From positions 1 through 8,117 of the forward strand of contig JAITDQ010000029.1 of assembly GCA_031282485.1 (NCBI GenBank): a stretch of 8,117 bases of DNA, in the 5' to 3' direction. Source of the stretch: Tannerella sp. Its GTDB lineage: Bacteria; Bacteroidota; Bacteroidia; Bacteroidales; Tannerellaceae. Position 1 is the stretch's first letter; each line of letters starts with the position of its first letter. The translations under genes were made by a program, and so were the position numbers. This document shows, piece after piece, positions 7,482 to 8,117 of this stretch. The notes below the pieces were generated by a model. That model saw only the letters and a program-made list of their open reading frames with translations, was not told the origin of the DNA and did no database searches.

Positions 7482-7835
7482 ATGAGAAGAACAATGCATA
7501 AATCGAAAGCATTTGAAGATTTTTACTCATCTCTCAATTGCAGAACGAGGAAGAAACTTGAGTATGTTTTACAGATTATTCAAGAAGAGGAAATTGTGAG
7601 TACCAAATTTGTAAAAAAGATAGTAAATTCCAACTTTTACGAAATAAAGATATCTACCGATAATGAATATAGAGTACTCAATTTCACGATGGATAACGAC
7701 AGTTTCATTAGTTCGAACAACGTACTGCTGCTAAATGGGTTTATTAAAAAATCGGAATCGGATTATGCAAAACAGATAATAATAGCACAAAACATAATGC
7801 AAAAGGAGGGATTTATCTATGGAAACAATGATTGA
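7482..7835 (+). CDS. higB: HigB/RelE-type toxin (phage Gp49-like family)
   Basis: A 117-residue basic protein resembling HigB/Gp49-like members of the RelE/ParE superfamily, which cleave mRNA on the ribosome. Characteristic segments are NFYEIKIS (about 51-58), EYRVLNFTM (62-70) and VLLLNGFIKKSES (81-93), corresponding to the beta strands and the basic hGFxKK motif, followed by a final helix (AKQIIIAQNIM). Two starts are possible, ATG at 7482 or at 7494; the first lies only 4 bases from the -7 box, the second would leave a leader of about 10 bases. A 60-base sample (7501-7560) has 21 G/C, against 40 in a 60-base sample of the radical SAM gene (7081-7140), suggesting foreign origin. Its end overlaps the antitoxin gene. 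Which RNAs it cuts, and whether it is active, cannot be seen. Confidence 0.85.
   Translation: MRRTMHKSKAFEDFYSSLNCRTRKKLEYVLQIIQEEEIVSTKFVKKIVNSNFYEIKISTDNEYRVLNFTMDNDSFISSNNVLLLNGFIKKSESDYAKQIIIAQNIMQKEGFIYGNND
7804..7809 (+). promoter_or_regulatory. Strong Shine-Dalgarno for the antitoxin, inside the toxin gene
   Basis: AGGAGG lies 9 bases before the ATG at 7819 and within the last toxin codons. Near-perfect Shine-Dalgarno sequences are uncommon in Bacteroidota, and none of the other starts in this window has one. It decides the antitoxin start in favour of 7819 over the in-frame ATG at 7828, and would favour high antitoxin synthesis from the shared mRNA. Confidence 0.7.
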
Positions 7836-8117
7836 CAGAAAACAGTTGAACTGGGACAAAATAAAGAAACTCCCGACAACAAACGAAATGCTGAACGATT
7901 TGTATGGCGCGGAAGGCACACCCGAAAGGGAATCATTCAAAAAAGAGGCTTATTCTTACTATACCGGTCAGATCATAGAGCGGACAAGAAAAGAGGCTAA
8001 CATGACACAAACGGAACTCGCAGAAAAGATCGGCGCTACCAAATCGTATATATCCAGAATAGAAAGAGGCAGAACAGAGCCTAAAATATCTACTTTCTAT
8101 CGCATAGCGGCGGCCTT
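7819..8117 (+). CDS. higA: HigA-type antitoxin, XRE/HTH family (3' truncated)
   Basis: The partner antitoxin and probable autorepressor of the upstream toxin; the window ends after 99 codons, so the C-terminus is missing. Residues about 1-50 are charged and contain no recognised domain. A Cro/C1-type helix-turn-helix follows at about 50-99, with the typical run MTQTELAEKIGATKSYISRIE (60-80) and an RGRTEPKISTFYRIA tail. The start overlaps the last 17 bases of the toxin gene, so the two are translationally coupled. Toxin-first order is typical of HigBA modules, unlike RelBE. By family precedent the antitoxin binds and inhibits the toxin and represses the promoter through the palindrome at 7446-7463. 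Confidence 0.85.
   Translation, partial: METMIDRKQLNWDKIKKLPTTNEMLNDLYGAEGTPERESFKKEAYSYYTGQIIERTRKEANMTQTELAEKIGATKSYISRIERGRTEPKISTFYRIAAA

Overview
The window looks like a chromosomal stretch of a Bacteroidales-type (Bacteroidota) genome of moderate to high GC. The clues are the gene families: a long PUA-tailed RsmF-like methyltransferase, a periplasmic family S9 dipeptidyl peptidase IV and a TIGR01212-type radical SAM protein. In addition, five gene starts have a Bacteroidota -7 promoter box (TAnnTTTG) a short way upstream, while purine-rich Shine-Dalgarno sequences are almost absent. Genus cannot be fixed from the sequence.

Layout, left to right: (1) the 3' part of an rRNA cytosine-C5 methyltransferase (+, cut by the window start); (2) polyphosphate kinase 1 (-), overlapping the methyltransferase tail to tail by 20 bases; (3) a YfcE/MJ0936-type metallophosphoesterase (+), divergent from ppk with two facing promoters between them; (4) a secreted dipeptidyl peptidase IV (-), convergent with the phosphoesterase across a short intergenic gap; (5) a divergent regulatory region of about 240 bases; (6) a TIGR01212/YhcC-type radical SAM protein (+); (7) a two-gene toxin-antitoxin module of HigBA type (+), toxin first, antitoxin cut by the window end.

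The first six features are housekeeping or common metabolic genes, each apparently transcribed alone (strand order + - + - +), and I see no shared pathway. The toxin-antitoxin pair differs: it is clearly AT-richer than its neighbour, is translationally coupled, has a strong Shine-Dalgarno for the antitoxin inside the toxin gene, and is preceded by a perfect inverted repeat abutting the promoter. It is probably a horizontally acquired accessory module inserted right behind the radical SAM gene.

I found no CRISPR array, rRNA, tRNA, insertion sequence or obviously new multi-gene system. The most useful new observations are the very short promoter-to-ATG distances at three genes (predicting leaderless or near-leaderless mRNAs and revising the ppk start) and the dual-purpose palindrome between the radical SAM gene and the toxin.
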